Shown: positions 37,085 through 46,087, counted from the first letter of the stretch. The stretch: DNA of 64,000 nt from Prevotella scopos JCM 17725 (GCF_018127785.1 NZ_CP072389.1:992001-1056000); one strand, 5' to 3'. A program made the numbers and translations. The notes: generated by a model from the letters alone, not told the origin.

Positions 37085-38203
37085 ATGAGTAAATGCAAAA
37101 CAGTTACCTTGCGTAAGCGCAAGATTAAGAACGGGACACAGTATTCACTATGCCTTGACTACTATCCCGGCTACCGTGACAATGTCACCATGAGAGTGAT
37201 TACACGTGAAGCCTTAGGAATTTACATCTTCGCCAAACCTGCAAACCAGCAGGAACGGGACTTCAACGCACGCATGATGAAGAAAGCGGTCATCCTGCGC
37301 AACCAGCGCTACGAAGCCATTTTCAATGAAAACAACGGCTTTTTTGACAAGACCAAGATGAAGGGCGATTTCCTTGCCTATTTCAAAGGACTGGCTGACC
37401 GCAAGAATATCAAGTGGCAGCACGTATACAAGCATTTCCAGCGGTTCGTGAACGGCAAATGCACCTTTGAGGAGGTGGATGTGGATTTGTGCCGCAAGTT
37501 CATGGAATACCTGCTTGATGCACCCCAATCCATCCACACCAACCAAAAGCTGCACATCAACTCCGCAGCAGGCTATTGGTCAACTTTCCGTGCCGTGCTG
37601 CACACCGCCTACCGTGACAGGAAGATAAAGGAGAACCCAAACGGCTTCTTAGACCGCATCGAGTGCATTCCCACCATCAGGGAGCATTTGAGCCAAGAGG
37701 AACTGATACGGCTTGCCGAAACACCCTGTGAGGAGGAGGTCTTGAAAAAAGCTTTTCTTTTCGCCTGTCTTACGGGACTGAGAAAGAGCGACATCAGACA
37801 GCTCACGTGGCAGCAGATACAACCATACACCAACGGCAGGATGTTCGTTACCACCCGTATGCAGAAAACCAAAGAAATAGTGCATAACCCCATCAGTGAT
37901 GAAGCCTATGGACTGCTGGGAGAACGGGGCGAGGGACTTATCTTTGAGGATTTCAAGGACAAGATGCTGCAAGGACCACTCCAACGGTGGCTCACGGCAG
38001 CAGGGATAACCAAGAAAATCACCTTTCACTGTACCCGCCACAGCTTCGGAAGCCTGCACGTGGAAATGGGAACGGACATGGCTGTCATCCAAGCCTATCT
38101 CGGACATAAGAACATTACCACCACACAAATCTATTCCAAGATAGCAGCGCAGCAGATGTGTCAGGTGGTGGACAAGATAACCTTGAAGCGCAAGGAGGCA
38201 TAA
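37085..38203 (+). CDS. int: Tyrosine recombinase / integrase of the cfxA transposon
   Basis: A 372-residue integrase with an N-terminal SAM-like core-binding domain (about 85-185) and a C-terminal catalytic domain. Active-site residues can be placed: R233 (GLRKSD), H315 and R318 (FHCTRHSFG), H341 (GHKNI) and the nucleophile Y350 (TTTQIY). It belongs to the Bacteroides mobile-element group close to the Tn4555 and NBU integrases. It would cut at the element ends and join it to target sites with little homology. It is downstream of the shared 62 bp regulatory repeat. Confidence 0.93.
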   Translation: MSKCKTVTLRKRKIKNGTQYSLCLDYYPGYRDNVTMRVITREALGIYIFAKPANQQERDFNARMMKKAVILRNQRYEAIFNENNGFFDKTKMKGDFLAYFKGLADRKNIKWQHVYKHFQRFVNGKCTFEEVDVDLCRKFMEYLLDAPQSIHTNQKLHINSAAGYWSTFRAVLHTAYRDRKIKENPNGFLDRIECIPTIREHLSQEELIRLAETPCEEEVLKKAFLFACLTGLRKSDIRQLTWQQIQPYTNGRMFVTTRMQKTKEIVHNPISDEAYGLLGERGEGLIFEDFKDKMLQGPLQRWLTAAGITKKITFHCTRHSFGSLHVEMGTDMAVIQAYLGHKNITTTQIYSKIAAQQMCQVVDKITLKRKEA

Positions 38204-38403
38204 ATGTCTCACATTGACAGGTATTCAGAGGGGCGGTTATGGCTACAAGGCTATAATCGCCCCTCTATGTTTTTGGCTTGATGCCACCATTTATAAGCCC
38301 CTCAGAGTATGAAACAGAGTATGATATGATGACATTTCGTGAAATACATTGAAAAAGACCGTTCTAACCGCAAATAACGGGCAGTAATTGGGAAAAATAG
38401 CAT

Positions 38404-38411
38404 TAACTTTG
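38404..38411 (+). promoter_or_regulatory. -7 box of the transposon membrane protein gene
   Basis: TAACTTTG, 40 bp before the ATG at 38451. It argues against the longer frame beginning at 38388. Confidence 0.55.
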
Positions 38412-38450
38412 CACAAAATAATACAGGAACATTCAATCTCTCAACGAAAT

Positions 38451-39308
38451 ATGGAATCATCAATCAAGGACAAATACATCATCTTGGGCTTTGTCGGCTT
38501 CGCCATCGTCCTAATATCTTCCATTGCCACGCTGGTAATAGCGGACAGCTTCAACCAAGACAACTTTGTCAGGTGGATAGTATTCGTATGCTGTAACCTG
38601 TTGGGATGGTTGCTCTATCTCTCCTTTCAGACACTTATCTTTGATACATACGAAATCTACAAAATCAAGTTCGGCAAGAAAGAAACGATTGCCGAAGCCA
38701 TAGAGGTGCAGGAAGAACTGTCACAAAATACACTTGAAGAAGCCACATCTGTGCCTGGACCTACATCAGTCCCTGAGCCTGTACCCGAATCATCCCCGAC
38801 AAAAGAAGAGACACTTATCCAAACACAACCGATAGAGCTTACTATCGCCCCGGATCTTCACGAAAAGAACCGTGCCAATTACGCAAGCAGAGAGCAACGG
38901 GAAAAGGAAGAGCGCATCCGCATGGTCATGGAGTATTGCCATTATTACCTGCCTCGCATTGCCGACCAAGAAACCGTGAACCACATCTGTACTGAGGTGG
39001 ACAAATGGATGAATCTTAACACTTATACCCCGAAGCCCATACAAAGACCGTTTACCAAAGACATCAACAACATTCCACTCCGTCACTTCGTATGGAATAT
39101 CTCTGAGCGTTTCCTGTACAAGAGATACTACAATGGGGATAACCGTGCCAAGTTCATCAAAGCCCTTTTCCCGAAATCGTTTGCTGATACAGACTTATCA
39201 ACCATCAAGAATTTCAAGGTAGAGCCGTTAAAGACGGAAATTCCCATTGATGAACCCGAAAACGGCAAACTTGATTTCCACTATCCCGAGGATTATGTGC
39301 GGAATTAG
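38451..39308 (+). CDS. Transposon-encoded membrane protein of unknown function
   Basis: A 285-residue protein starting at the ATG after the promoter. Two membrane spans lie near residues 9-31 and 43-65; then comes a Pro/Glu/Thr-rich linker (about 85-135) and a soluble C-terminal domain of ~130 residues with helices (RIRMVMEYCHYYLPRIADQE). I do not recognise a named family. It sits between integrase and excisionase-like genes, where mobilizable elements often carry such unknown proteins. Confidence 0.6.
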   Translation: MESSIKDKYIILGFVGFAIVLISSIATLVIADSFNQDNFVRWIVFVCCNLLGWLLYLSFQTLIFDTYEIYKIKFGKKETIAEAIEVQEELSQNTLEEATSVPGPTSVPEPVPESSPTKEETLIQTQPIELTIAPDLHEKNRANYASREQREKEERIRMVMEYCHYYLPRIADQETVNHICTEVDKWMNLNTYTPKPIQRPFTKDINNIPLRHFVWNISERFLYKRYYNGDNRAKFIKALFPKSFADTDLSTIKNFKVEPLKTEIPIDEPENGKLDFHYPEDYVRN

Positions 39309-39416
39309 GATAATCACGACACCAACGACAACCATCCGGTAACTCATAACCGCCTGTTTTACATCGTTTCCCGAGTAATTTTACCCGTCATTTATGGCTG
39401 GGCTTAATTATTCGGG

Positions 39417-39480
39417 AATTATTTTGCAATGACGTGTCGTGGAGATATTCACGGATATATCATTTCAGTCCTTTGCGCCA
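39417..39480 (+). promoter_or_regulatory. Shared upstream repeat, copy 2 (before the excisionase-like gene)
   Basis: About 64 bp close to copy 1 (CGTGGAGATATTCACGGATA, TCCTTTGC). The downstream ATG is at 39508. It overlaps the start of a longer frame at 39439, so that longer start is unlikely. Confidence 0.6.
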
Positions 39481-39507
39481 AGTCTTACAAAAGAGACGAG
39501 TACGCGA

Positions 39508-39882
39508 ATGGAAAAATCAATTCTTACCTTCAACGACCTCCCCGAGGTTGTCGCTCAGCTTCGAGACGAAGTGATGAGCCTGAAAAGCCTGCTCGCCGAG
39601 CAGCGCAGTGTGAACAATGCCAAAACGGTGGACACCCACGTGCCCATGTCTGTGGACGAGGCAGCAGAGTATTTAGGTATCCCTAAGGGTACGCTCTACA
39701 TGAAACTGTCAGAAGGGACAATCCCTGCCACCAAGCCCGGCAAACGCTATTGCCTTTACCGTGACGAACTGGACAAGTGGCTGGAAACCGCCCGAAAGAA
39801 TCCCATACCGTTGTCAGACGAGGAACTGAACAAGTCCTTATCCTCTTCCCACCGTCGCAAGCCCAACCCACGTAACTGGTGA
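39508..39882 (+). CDS. xis: Excisionase-like helix-turn-helix protein
   Basis: A 124-residue protein. An N-terminal coiled-coil (about 5-30) leads to a MerR-type helix-turn-helix: MSVDEAAEYLGIPKGTLYMK, then a wing with TKPGKRYCLYRDELDKWLE. This is the usual form of Bacteroides mobile-element excisionases (DUF3853/HTH_17 type). Excisionases steer the integrase from insertion to excision. Its stop codon overlaps the start region of the ATPase gene, so the two are translated together. The gene symbol reflects likely role, not proven function. Confidence 0.75.
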   Translation: MEKSILTFNDLPEVVAQLRDEVMSLKSLLAEQRSVNNAKTVDTHVPMSVDEAAEYLGIPKGTLYMKLSEGTIPATKPGKRYCLYRDELDKWLETARKNPIPLSDEELNKSLSSSHRRKPNPRNW

Positions 39883-39887
39883 ATGAT

Positions 39888-40985
39888 ATGGAAGAGGATA
39901 AGAACTATATCAACCTGATACGTGGCGACCTCACAAAAGCATCCCAAGCGCATAACGGTATGCCCGACAGTGTAGGCATGATGAATATCAAGACGGCAAA
40001 CCAAACCATTCTTGAAGCATCGTTATTGCCTACGCCCCGTGCGCTGTGGGACAGCTTTTGGTACGAGGGGGAACTCTCCTGCTTGTTTGCCGATTCCAAC
40101 GTGGGCAAGTCCATCCTTGCCGTGCAGATAGCCGACCGCATCGCCCGAACCGACAATGTGCTGTATCTGGACTTTGAACTGTCCGAAAAGCAGTTCCAGC
40201 TCCGCTATACCAACGAGCATGGAGAGCTCTACACCTTTCCCGACAAAATCTATCGGGTGTCTATTGACTGCAACCAGCTTTTGGATGCCAACTTTGAGGA
40301 AGCTATCATAGGCGGCATTGAACAGATGGCTGTGCAGACCGACTGCAAGATTTTCATCATTGACAATCTTACCTACCTGTGTTGCGCCATGGAGAAAGGC
40401 GATGCCGCAGGACGGCTGATGATTCAGCTGAACAATCTCAAAAAGAGATATGCGCTCTCTATCCTTGTCCTGGCACATACGCCCAAACGCTCTTTGGATT
40501 GTCCCATCACATCCAACGACCTTGCCGGAAGCAAACGGCTCTACAATTTCTTTGACAGCGTGTTCACCATTGGAAAAAGTGCCCAAGACGGAGGGCTTCG
40601 CTATGTGAAGCAGCTTAAAGTGCGCTATGGCACGTTCTCTCATGATGCGGATAATGTAATCGTTTACGAGATTGACAAGGTGGATGCTTTCTTGCAGTTC
40701 GTGTTCAGGGGCTATTCCACGGAAAAGGAACACTTGAAAAAATTGGGCGACAATGAATCAAGCCAAAGGGATTGCCAAATTCTGCAACTCTCCCAATCGG
40801 GCAAGTCCGTCAGGGAGATAGCCTCACAGGTGAATTGTGGCAAGTCCACCGTAAACCGTATCATCCAGCGCAGCAAAGAGAGTAAAAACGCAGGTGTCCC
40901 AAGTGTCCCACTGTCCCAACCCTTAGAGTGTGGGACAATGGGACAGGATGGGACAGCCGACAATCAACCATCAAAAACGGACTAA
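39888..40985 (+). CDS. RepA-like AAA ATPase with C-terminal HTH
   Basis: A RecA-fold ATPase of 365 residues (GTG at 39879 would add three). Walker A is FADSNVGKSI (about 59-68), the second strand LYLDFELSEKQ, Walker B KIFIIDNLTYL, and LVLAHTPKR is the sensor strand. This group resembles RepA hexameric helicases of mobile plasmids. The last ~75 residues contain a resolvase-like HTH, SGKSVREIASQVNCGKSTVNRI, probably DNA-binding. The primase-like gene follows 3 bp later. Together they may replicate the excised circle or prepare the DNA for transfer. Confidence 0.8.
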   Translation: MEEDKNYINLIRGDLTKASQAHNGMPDSVGMMNIKTANQTILEASLLPTPRALWDSFWYEGELSCLFADSNVGKSILAVQIADRIARTDNVLYLDFELSEKQFQLRYTNEHGELYTFPDKIYRVSIDCNQLLDANFEEAIIGGIEQMAVQTDCKIFIIDNLTYLCCAMEKGDAAGRLMIQLNNLKKRYALSILVLAHTPKRSLDCPITSNDLAGSKRLYNFFDSVFTIGKSAQDGGLRYVKQLKVRYGTFSHDADNVIVYEIDKVDAFLQFVFRGYSTEKEHLKKLGDNESSQRDCQILQLSQSGKSVREIASQVNCGKSTVNRIIQRSKESKNAGVPSVPLSQPLECGTMGQDGTADNQPSKTD

Positions 40986-40988
40986 GCT

Positions 40989-42104
40989 ATGGGCAATTAT
41001 TCATTACAGAAGTATAAAGGAACGGCAACACGGCATACCTGCCCCAAATGCGGAGACAGGCATTCTTTCGTCTATTACGTGGACGAAAATAATGTGCCGT
41101 TGCATCCATCGGTCGGCAGATGTAACCACGAAAGCGGTTGTGGGTATCACTACACTCCGAAAGAGTATTTTCAAGAGCATCCTGAACACAGAACTACCAA
41201 TGATTTCTCTTTTGACAGGCAAAGAGCAGAGCAGAAGAAAGTGAAGCAGCAAAGTAAGCCGACAGCCATCGGCTATATTCCCCCTCACTATGTGGAGAAG
41301 TCGCAAAGCGAGCGTAGCAATTTCTTCCGTTTCCTCTTCACACTCCTTACTTCCTACTATGGCGACAAGGCGAAAGAGGTGTTGAAGCGGTTGTTGGAGG
41401 AATACCGTTTGGGGGCTACCCGTGACGGCTCTGTTATCTTTTGGCAGATAGACAGGACGGGCAAGGTACGCACGGGAAAGGTGATGCAGTACAATCCCGA
41501 AGACGGACACCGTATCAAGGGAGGACAGACATCGGCAGTGAACTGGATACACAGCATATTGAAAAAGCAGCGTGTGTTGGCAGAGGATTGGCAACTATCC
41601 CAATGCCTTTTCGGGGAACACTTGTTGAAAACGCATCCCGACAAGGTGGTGGTCTTGGTGGAATCCGAGAAGAGTGCCGTTATCGGTTCTGCTATCTTCC
41701 CCGATTATGTATGGCTGGCTACGGGTGGTAAGAGTCAGATGAGAGAAGAGAAACTCCGTGTACTGTCAGGGCGAACCGTGCTTCTCTTTCCCGATGCCGA
41801 TGCTTATGCCGAGTGGAAACAGCGAGCCGAGAGCATGTACTTTTGTAAGGTGGTGGTTTCGGACATCATCGAAAGGAATGCCACCCCGAAACAAAAAGAA
41901 GCCCATATCGACATAGCCGATTGGATTATCTTTCAGATACGGGAGGGCAAGGTGATGAGTACAGCCAACCACTTGGTCGAGGCTGAGAGAATCCTCCAGC
42001 GGATGATAGAGAAGAATCCCGTCCTGCAAAAACTGATAGACGATTTAGACCTTGTGCTGGTCGGTGCATCTCCAATCGGCAACGATGATGAAAAACCTCC
42101 CTGA
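40989..42104 (+). CDS. Toprim-type primase-like protein (DUF6371 type)
   Basis: A 371-residue protein. The N-terminus carries a CHC2-type zinc finger, CPKCGDRHSF...CNHESGC. The centre has a Toprim fold: VVVLVESEKSAVIGSA (about 219-234) with the conserved Glu and TVLLFPDADAYAEW with the Asp pair. Such proteins in Bacteroides mobilizable elements sit next to the RepA-type ATPase and probably make primers for replication of the circular form. Spacing of 3 bp suggests coupled translation with the ATPase. Confidence 0.8.
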   Translation: MGNYSLQKYKGTATRHTCPKCGDRHSFVYYVDENNVPLHPSVGRCNHESGCGYHYTPKEYFQEHPEHRTTNDFSFDRQRAEQKKVKQQSKPTAIGYIPPHYVEKSQSERSNFFRFLFTLLTSYYGDKAKEVLKRLLEEYRLGATRDGSVIFWQIDRTGKVRTGKVMQYNPEDGHRIKGGQTSAVNWIHSILKKQRVLAEDWQLSQCLFGEHLLKTHPDKVVVLVESEKSAVIGSAIFPDYVWLATGGKSQMREEKLRVLSGRTVLLFPDADAYAEWKQRAESMYFCKVVVSDIIERNATPKQKEAHIDIADWIIFQIREGKVMSTANHLVEAERILQRMIEKNPVLQKLIDDLDLVLVGASPIGNDDEKPP

Positions 42105-42141
42105 CGGAGGAGAGCGGAAGCCGTAGGCTGGAGTTTGCAGA

Positions 42142-42233
42142 CAATGGCTTGCCATTGATATAGCCCACTATAACTACACGCTCCGCTTACGTAGTTGTGG
42201 GCTCTCCCGAGGGGATTAGGGTTTTACCCTAAT
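42142..42233. other. Likely oriT: cluster of inverted repeats upstream of the relaxase gene
   Basis: In ~90 bp there are three dyads: CAATGG/CCATTG (42142-42156 area), GCCCAC + AACTAC against GTAGTT + GTGGGC (42163-42202) and ATTAGGGT/ACCCTAAT (42215-42233). The origin of transfer of MobV-type systems normally lies just upstream of mob with such repeats. The nick site cannot be assigned from sequence alone. The whole 42105-42387 gap has no gene. Confidence 0.6.
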
Positions 42234-42387
42234 GACCCACTCAGGGCGTTTCTCCCCTGAGAACCCAGAGCAAAGAGTGACCCTCTCTTTGCAATCTCCG
42301 CTTATGGGTTGCACCCCTAAGAACCCCATGCGTTTACGGACAGCGGAAAAGCAAACAATAAAGTACAAACCCAAAAAACAAGTATCT

Positions 42388-43791
42388 ATGGCAACAAAAT
42401 CAAGCATACATATCAAGCCCTGCAATATCGCATCGAGTGAGGCTCACAACAGGAGGACTGCCGAATACATGCGCCACATCGGAGAGTCCAGAACCTATGT
42501 GGTTCCAGAACTCTCCACCGATAATGAGCAGTGGATAAATCCCGACTTCGGCAGTCCGGATTTGCGGATGCATTATGACAATATCAGACAGATGGTAAAG
42601 GAAAAGACCGGACGTGCCATGCAGGAAAAGGAGCGTGAACGCAAAGGCAAGAACGGTAAAATAGTCAAGATTGCGGGATGCTCCCCCATACGTGAAGGAG
42701 TGCTGCTTGTCAGGTCGGACACCACACTGGCAGACGTGCGTAAATTCGGTGAGGAGTGTCAAAGACGCTGGGGAATCACACCGCTGCAAATCTTCCTGCA
42801 CAAGGATGAAGGGCATTGGCTGAACGGTCAGCCGGAAGCGGAAGACAGGGAAAGCTTCAAAGTCGGGGACAGATGGTTCAAGCCGAACTATCATGCCCAT
42901 ATCGTTTTCGACTGGATGAACCACGAAACAGGAAAGAGCCGAAAGCTCAATGACGATGACATGATGCAGATGCAGACCCTTGCATCCGACATCCTGCTGA
43001 TGGAACGCGGGCAGTCAAAGGCTGTCACTGGTAAGGAGCATCTGGAACGGAACGACTTTATCATTGAGAAGCAGAAAGCTGAACTGCAACGCATGGATGC
43101 AGCCAAACGGCACAAAGAAGAACAGATAAATCTTGCCGAGCAGGAACTGAAACAGGTGAAATCAGAAATACGCACTGACAAGTTAAAGAAGACAGCCACC
43201 ACGGCAGCGACAGCCATAACTAGTGGAGTTGCTTCTCTTTTCGGGAGTGGAAAACTGAAAGAACTGGAACGTGCCAACGAAAAACTGCAAGACGAGGTTT
43301 CAAAACGGAACACCAATATTGAAAAATTGCAGAGCCAAGTACAGCAGATGCAGAAACAGCATGATACGCAAATCCACAATCTCAGAGAAATGCACAGGCA
43401 GGAACTTGACATGAAAGAAAAAGAACTGTCACGGCTCGCCAGAATCATAGACAAGGCTTTCAGGTGGTTTCCGATGTTCAGGGAAATGCTGCGCATGGAA
43501 AAGTTTTGTGCCATGCTGGGATTCTCTAAAGAAATGACTGAAAGTCTTATAGTCAAAAAAGAAGCCCTGAAATGTAGCGGTAAAATCTATTCCGAGCAAC
43601 ACAGGCGGAACTTTGATATAAAGGATGATATTTTAAGGGTGGAAAATGACCCTGACGATGAAAGCAGGCTGAACCTGACAATAAACAGGAAGCCGATTGC
43701 CGACTGGTTCAGGGAGCAATGGCACAGGCTTAGATATGGAGCAAGAGTGCCGCAACAGGAAGAAAGAAAAAGTAGAGGATTCAAATTATAA
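42388..43791 (+). CDS. mobA: MobV-family relaxase (mobilization protein)
   Basis: A 467-residue relaxase; I use the ATG at 42388 (MATKSSIHIKP), the usual family N-terminus, instead of the longer frame. Family landmarks: an early HNxR-like region (AHNRRTAEYMRHIGESRTYV), and motif III HKDEGHW...NYHAHIVFDW with the metal-binding His residues. The C-terminal ~250 residues form long coiled coils (about 225-370). It nicks oriT and leads the strand into a conjugation channel provided by another element. It sits directly after the oriT-like repeats and before a terminator. Confidence 0.88.
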   Translation: MATKSSIHIKPCNIASSEAHNRRTAEYMRHIGESRTYVVPELSTDNEQWINPDFGSPDLRMHYDNIRQMVKEKTGRAMQEKERERKGKNGKIVKIAGCSPIREGVLLVRSDTTLADVRKFGEECQRRWGITPLQIFLHKDEGHWLNGQPEAEDRESFKVGDRWFKPNYHAHIVFDWMNHETGKSRKLNDDDMMQMQTLASDILLMERGQSKAVTGKEHLERNDFIIEKQKAELQRMDAAKRHKEEQINLAEQELKQVKSEIRTDKLKKTATTAATAITSGVASLFGSGKLKELERANEKLQDEVSKRNTNIEKLQSQVQQMQKQHDTQIHNLREMHRQELDMKEKELSRLARIIDKAFRWFPMFREMLRMEKFCAMLGFSKEMTESLIVKKEALKCSGKIYSEQHRRNFDIKDDILRVENDPDDESRLNLTINRKPIADWFREQWHRLRYGARVPQQEERKSRGFKL

Positions 43792-43810
43792 TAGAAGCAA
43801 TTTGATTAGT

Positions 43811-43852
43811 AATCTAAAAGCACTCCGATAACGATTAGAGTGCTTTTAGATT
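43811..43852. terminator. Bidirectional terminator between mob and cfxA
   Basis: AATCTAAAAGCACTC pairs perfectly with GAGTGCTTTTAGATT around 12 nt, at the convergence of the two genes. Confidence 0.85.
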
Positions 43853-43883
43853 GTTTATCATTAATTATCAAAGCAAGTGCAGT

Positions 43884-44849
43884 TTAAGATTTTACTGAAG
43901 TTTGCATTAATAAAGAATATACTACAGCTGATATATGCGCAACATATTGTGACGCTTGTGATTCATTTCCCTTGAAATCCTTAACAAATACCGCTAAGGT
44001 ATAACTGATATTATTAGGCAGACATATATAGGCAACATCATTGTGAGCTGCAAGAACACCATTTTCATTAACATAACCTGAACCTGTCTTATGCGCTATA
44101 ACAACCCCTTCTTTATCAAGAAGTGGAGCTGCTATCCTATCTACACCTGTTTTGCATTCTTTTAACGTATTCTTAATGAAACTTTGTTTCTCATCATCGA
44201 TAAGACCTTCAGTAAACAAACGATTCATCAACATTGCAGCACCAAGAGGAGATGTATAGTTAGAGTAAGCCTTGTTATGGTCAGCCGACATTTCCTCTTC
44301 CGTATAAGCTATCTGAAAACTTGAACGAGGAATGAGTGTGGCTATAAAACTATCTGTTTGAGCGACATTAACCATATCCTTAAACATAAGGTTGCTTGCA
44401 TTGTTGTCACTCTGAGTAAGAGTATAACGCAGCAAATCTCTCACTGTCAATGATATGACTGGCCCTGAATAATCTTTCAGCATAGGACTCCAAGTCTTTG
44501 GGTCAAGTTTATCCCTATTTATATTTACTAAGGTATCAAGTGAAATTCCTTTATTGTCAAAGTCATTACAAAGAGCTAATGCCTGATGAACCTTAAACAC
44601 ACTCATCATAGGATAAACACTCTTATTATTGACCTTAACCGTATCTCTGTTATTAACAATAACCGCCACACCAATTTCGCCAGGACAAGCTGAGACAATT
44701 TGAGAAATGCTATCAGTCAAAACATTTGTTAAAGGAGGATTTGCGCTATCTTTTGTCGCTGATTTATGGAACAATGAAAATACCAAGATGAAAATGCAAA
44801 CTAAAGCTATACTCAAAACTACGATTTGTTTTTTTCTGTTTTTTTCCAT
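43884..44849 (-). CDS. cfxA: Class A beta-lactamase CfxA
   Basis: A 321-residue serine beta-lactamase, recognised along its full length as CfxA, the cephalosporinase common in oral Prevotella and in Bacteroides. Active-site motifs: S83-V-F-K86, S147-D-N149, the omega-loop segment TEEEMSAD (183-190) and K254-T-G256. The N-terminal hydrophobic segment (8-27) is the export signal. It hydrolyses penicillins and many cephalosporins in the periplasm. Residue 296 is Glu (FKGNES); known alleles differ by few residues, and I do not assign one. The gene is part of the mobilizable element and is read toward mob. Confidence 0.95.
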   Translation of the reverse strand: MEKNRKKQIVVLSIALVCIFILVFSLFHKSATKDSANPPLTNVLTDSISQIVSACPGEIGVAVIVNNRDTVKVNNKSVYPMMSVFKVHQALALCNDFDNKGISLDTLVNINRDKLDPKTWSPMLKDYSGPVISLTVRDLLRYTLTQSDNNASNLMFKDMVNVAQTDSFIATLIPRSSFQIAYTEEEMSADHNKAYSNYTSPLGAAMLMNRLFTEGLIDDEKQSFIKNTLKECKTGVDRIAAPLLDKEGVVIAHKTGSGYVNENGVLAAHNDVAYICLPNNISYTLAVFVKDFKGNESQASQYVAHISAVVYSLLMQTSVKS

Positions 44850-44896
44850 GTTTATATTATTTATATTTGTTTGACGAGAATATCTTTATTTGCCGA

Positions 44897-44904
44897 CAAA
44901 GGTA
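44897..44904 (-). promoter_or_regulatory. -7 box of cfxA
   Basis: TACCTTTG on the minus strand, ~48 bp before the start codon. It lies ~30 bp from the target-duplication edge of the inserted MITE, so that insertion may modify upstream promoter parts. Confidence 0.6.
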
Positions 44905-44935
44905 CATAATTTTACGGAAAAATATGTTTCTAAAA

Positions 44936-45313
44936 TATATAAATCAGGGCAACCGCATCAAAATGTCAATAACCTGATAATCAATACTTGTCGATTTTGT
45001 ATTAATAGGGATAAGTGGGGTGGATACAAGGATGAGAAGTTTCAACAATTTACAATATCCCCCCTTAAAAATGCATAATTTTGTATTTGTCTGAATAATA
45101 GCCTGTTGTCAAAAATCATGTTTCTTAAAAAATATTACCCGCAAGGGAAATTTGAATTATATGGGGCAAAAAATCAATTTTTATGGGGTAGTAGTTTCGA
45201 TTTGGACCAATGGTTTTTTTAGGAAAATGGACAATAAGGGAGAGGAGGAGGTTGAAAACTACGTTTGTTTCCTAAGCTAACGTTATTTTGATGCGGTTGC
45301 CCTGTATATAAAT
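44936..45313. mobile_element. 360 bp MITE or deleted IS with perfect 20 bp ends and 9 bp target duplication
   Basis: CAGGGCAACCGCATCAAAAT at 44945-44964 is inverted without mismatch at 45285-45304. TATATAAAT lies directly outside both ends (44936-44944, 45305-45313). The interior has no transposase; short open frames in it are not convincing. It is inserted between the cfxA promoter and the abiF fragment. The IS family is not identified. Confidence 0.88.
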
Positions 45314-45354
45314 AGACAGCTGTGGGGAAAATGTGGGGAAAAATTAGATAATTA

Positions 45355-45392
45355 AAAAGGCTAAATGACTGAAAATAATCACTTAGCCTTTT
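45355..45392. terminator. Hairpin with T-run next to the abiF fragment
   Basis: AAAAGGCTAA pairs with TTAGCCTTTT around ~18 nt, with A and T tracts on the outside. It can act as terminator in both directions. It ends where the abiF fragment's open frame begins. Confidence 0.65.
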
Positions 45393-45412
45393 AATCCGTA
45401 CCCAGACCCGTA

Positions 45413-45694
45413 CTTCGTAATTGCTGCGCCCATCATTCAAGACTGTCAAATCGGGTCTTTCCTGTCAAGCCAATGATGCCTATGCGTATGCCAAACACAT
45501 GGATTACGGATTTCTCGTTCCGTGAACAAACACTTTATCCGCAACTCTGCTATGTGGTGTATTGGCTTAACTCCATTTCTATGGGCAACACTTTTGTTGC
45601 AGATTTCAAGCAGCTTTTATCGAAATACCCATCAGTAAGAACTCGTTTATTAGGCTTTCCTCATAATTGGGAACAAGAGCCTTTGTGGAGATAA
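45413..45694 (+). pseudogene. C-terminal fragment of a third AbiF-type gene
   Basis: About 93 codons remain open, without start codon. They contain the HEPN motif R-N-C-C-A-H-H-S-R-L, then the collinear C-terminal part: WITDFSF, YVVYWLNSIS and the final PHNWEQEPLWR, as in the two full copies. The N-terminal ~210 residues and the RNA are gone; an in-frame stop lies at 45392-45394. The motif RNCCAHH is closer to the general family form than either full copy, so this came from a different AbiF lineage carried by the transposon. Confidence 0.8.
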
Positions 45695-45861
45695 AATAAT
45701 TGCCCTGTTTCTTAAAAAGCACTGGGGCAAACCAGCTCCGTCTTTAATTGTTTCCAATAAATGGATTGTTTCAAGCCCCTATAGAAAGAGAACAAAAATT
45801 CCTGTGTGAAAATTAATCTACGACAAGGAGCAAGCAAGGAGCAATATCAAACAAAAATCAA

Positions 45862-45869
45862 TACCTTTG
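45862..45869 (+). promoter_or_regulatory. Orphan -7 box near the right end of the transposon
   Basis: TACCTTTG without a following gene. The rest of 45695-46067 is gene-free; it holds a short direct repeat AAGGAGCAA (twice, near 45825-45843), which may be a recombinase-arm site. Confidence 0.4.
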
Positions 45870-46067
45870 CAGTACATATGAGATAGACCAAAACAAAAGT
45901 GGAATATCGGAAACGAATAGCAAGGAAAAGAGAAGAAACGACCCAAGTTGATGTCCTTTTTGAGTTAATAATCAATAAAAGCGTTAAATCTTCACCTTTT
46001 AGAATGTGCAATTAAAAATAACAACCATATTTCTGACTTATTATCTATAAAATATTGAGTAATAATC

Positions 46068-46079
46068 GGTTGTAAATAC
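46068..46079 (-). repeat. Right terminal repeat of the cfxA transposon
   Basis: GGTTGTAAATAC is the inverse of the left end except for one base. The crossover ATTG follows at 46084-46087. Confidence 0.65.
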
Positions 46080-46087
46080 AGCGATTG

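Larger units (their letters stand above)
35649..46087. mobile_element. 10.4 kb mobilizable cfxA transposon (Tn4555-like) inserted in the BspA-like gene
   Basis: The gene split gives the limits. ATTG occurs at both junctions (35649-35652 and 46084-46087); joining them restores ...EAFRNC-TNLQKVN... in frame. Just inside are imperfect 12 bp inverted ends, GTATTTATAACC and GGTTGTAAATAC. The cargo is a tyrosine integrase, excisionase-like and other DNA-binding proteins, a RepA-type ATPase, a primase, a MobV relaxase and cfxA. Gene content fits Tn4555-type elements of Bacteroides and Prevotella, which move by integrase and are mobilised by larger conjugative elements. A strict name would need comparison to the reference. 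Confidence 0.88.

Noticed and set aside
44890..45078. 62-codon ORF starting in the cfxA promoter region
   Set aside because: It crosses the MITE boundary and target duplication, so it is chimeric by chance.
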